This document shows positions 40,738 through 41,213 of a DNA stretch of 41,213 bases, in pieces (the stretch's first letter is position 1; every line of letters starts with the position of its first letter). Source of the DNA: Sulfurovum sp. (GTDB taxonomy: Bacteria > Campylobacterota > Campylobacteria > Campylobacterales > Sulfurovaceae); NCBI GenBank assembly GCA_020726085.1, contig DYTG01000003.1, positions 1 through 41,213 on the forward strand, written 5' to 3'. The notes beneath the pieces were generated by a model that was given only the letters and a program-made list of their open reading frames with translations, ran no database searches and was not told the DNA's origin. Both the position numbers and the translations under genes were made by a program.

Positions 40738-41213
40738 ATGAAATACTCAGTAGCATTACTTTCGGCTTTATCGGCTCTTACAATCACATCATGCGGAGGC
40801 GGAGGCGGTTCATCTACAACAACACCAGAGACTCCAAATAACCAACCCTACACAGGTTATTTTGTAGATGAGGCAGTAAAAGGTGCCACCTACATTTGTG
40901 GCGACAAAACAGGAACTACAGATGCGGAAGGGAAATTTGAATGTCCTACACAAGAAGTAACCTTCAAAATCGGTCAAACGGTTCTAGGGACTATCAAAAG
41001 TATTCCAGAAGACGGCAATGTCTTTCCACAAGATATTGTAGGTGTTGATAGAAACGATACAAGCCATCCACAAGTAAAAAATATGGCTATTTTAATGCAA
41101 TCACTTGATAGCGATCAAAATCCTAGTAACGGTATTCAGCTTTCAGAAGATGTTACTGCGAAAATTGTAGAGCAAATTGACCTTTCTAGTATTATTTCTG
41201 CAATCGAAGCAAA
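40738..41213 (+). CDS. Surface lipoprotein, N-terminal part (3' end beyond window)
   Basis: ATG 40738, after TAAGGA, opens a frame that runs off the right edge (158 codons seen). The signal MKYSVALLSALSALTITSCG ends in a lipobox-like TSCG with a glycine/serine/threonine linker after Cys19. The segment GYFVDEAVKGATYICG, then TTDAEGKFECP, VTFKIGQTVLGTI and ILMQSLDSDQNPSNGI, is a recurring module at the N-terminus of large surface lipoproteins of Campylobacterota and Gammaproteobacteria (recalled, not searched). Function unknown; adhesion or surface-layer roles are guesses. Confidence 0.82.
   Translation, partial: MKYSVALLSALSALTITSCGGGGGSSTTTPETPNNQPYTGYFVDEAVKGATYICGDKTGTTDAEGKFECPTQEVTFKIGQTVLGTIKSIPEDGNVFPQDIVGVDRNDTSHPQVKNMAILMQSLDSDQNPSNGIQLSEDVTAKIVEQIDLSSIISAIEA

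Noticed and set aside
1..41213. CRISPR arrays, insertion sequences, tRNA or rRNA genes
   Set aside because: No regularly spaced repeats, transposase motifs, cloverleaf sequences or rRNA segments were seen by eye; a covariance-model search would be more decisive for small RNAs.

Overview
The window looks like a chromosomal segment of a Campylobacterota (former Epsilonproteobacteria) bacterium, probably a Sulfurovum/Sulfurimonas-type sulfur- or hydrogen-oxidising relative. This rests on family resemblance (a petABC bc1 complex with full-length cytochrome b and a double-anchored dihaem PetC, a stand-alone MnmD, low-GC coding with TATAAT-only promoters), not on a marker gene, so genus is not claimed. 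I saw no rRNA, tRNA, CRISPR, transposase or phage genes.

Layout: (1) 1-2354: truncated surface lipoprotein whose promoter spacer is a run of eight G, a PHP histidinol-phosphatase-like gene, a small membrane protein, and a 579-base gap with decayed coding traces. (2) 2355-5051: petABC. (3) 5103-9502: housekeeping genes (Nnr repair enzyme, cytochrome c, QueD, CoaX, HisG) with an MNT/HepT toxin-antitoxin pair inserted; the HepT toxin is interrupted by one in-frame stop. (4) 27844 down to 9529 (minus strand): one tight operon-like run of 13 genes for glycogen/starch storage and upper glycolysis: pgi, pfkA, pyruvate kinase-like, nucleotidyltransferase-PMM fusion, GH57, galT-like, glgA, ROK glucokinase, short glycogen phosphorylase, mgtE, pgm, DUF4912, GH57 branching enzyme. 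(5) 36961 down to 28078 (minus strand): 13 overlapping genes for an Mrp-antiporter-linked, complex-I-like membrane oxidoreductase of the Mbh/Mbx/MBS kind. (6) 37204-41213: a divergent GH57 4-alpha-glucanotransferase, a Uma2 nuclease gene broken by one stop codon, mnmD, and a second truncated surface lipoprotein.

How it fits together: glucose enters by ROK kinase, is moved between Glc-1-P and Glc-6-P by Pgm, activated by a nucleotidyltransferase, polymerised by GlgA and branched by a GH57 enzyme. Mobilisation would use the phosphorylase-like protein and two further GH57 enzymes, and then Pgi, PfkA and the pyruvate kinase-like protein. No canonical GlgC and no GH13 enzyme occurs here. The neighbouring Mbx-like complex would take electrons from ferredoxin and pump ions. 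Three of its four [NiFe] cysteine positions remain and the fourth is Glu, so hydrogenase activity is doubtful and a sulfur-reductase-like or unknown acceptor reaction is more likely. GH57 enzymes, phosphofructokinase and an Mbx-like complex together recall the sugar-fermenting, sulfur-reducing Thermococcales and are the most interesting aspect of the window.
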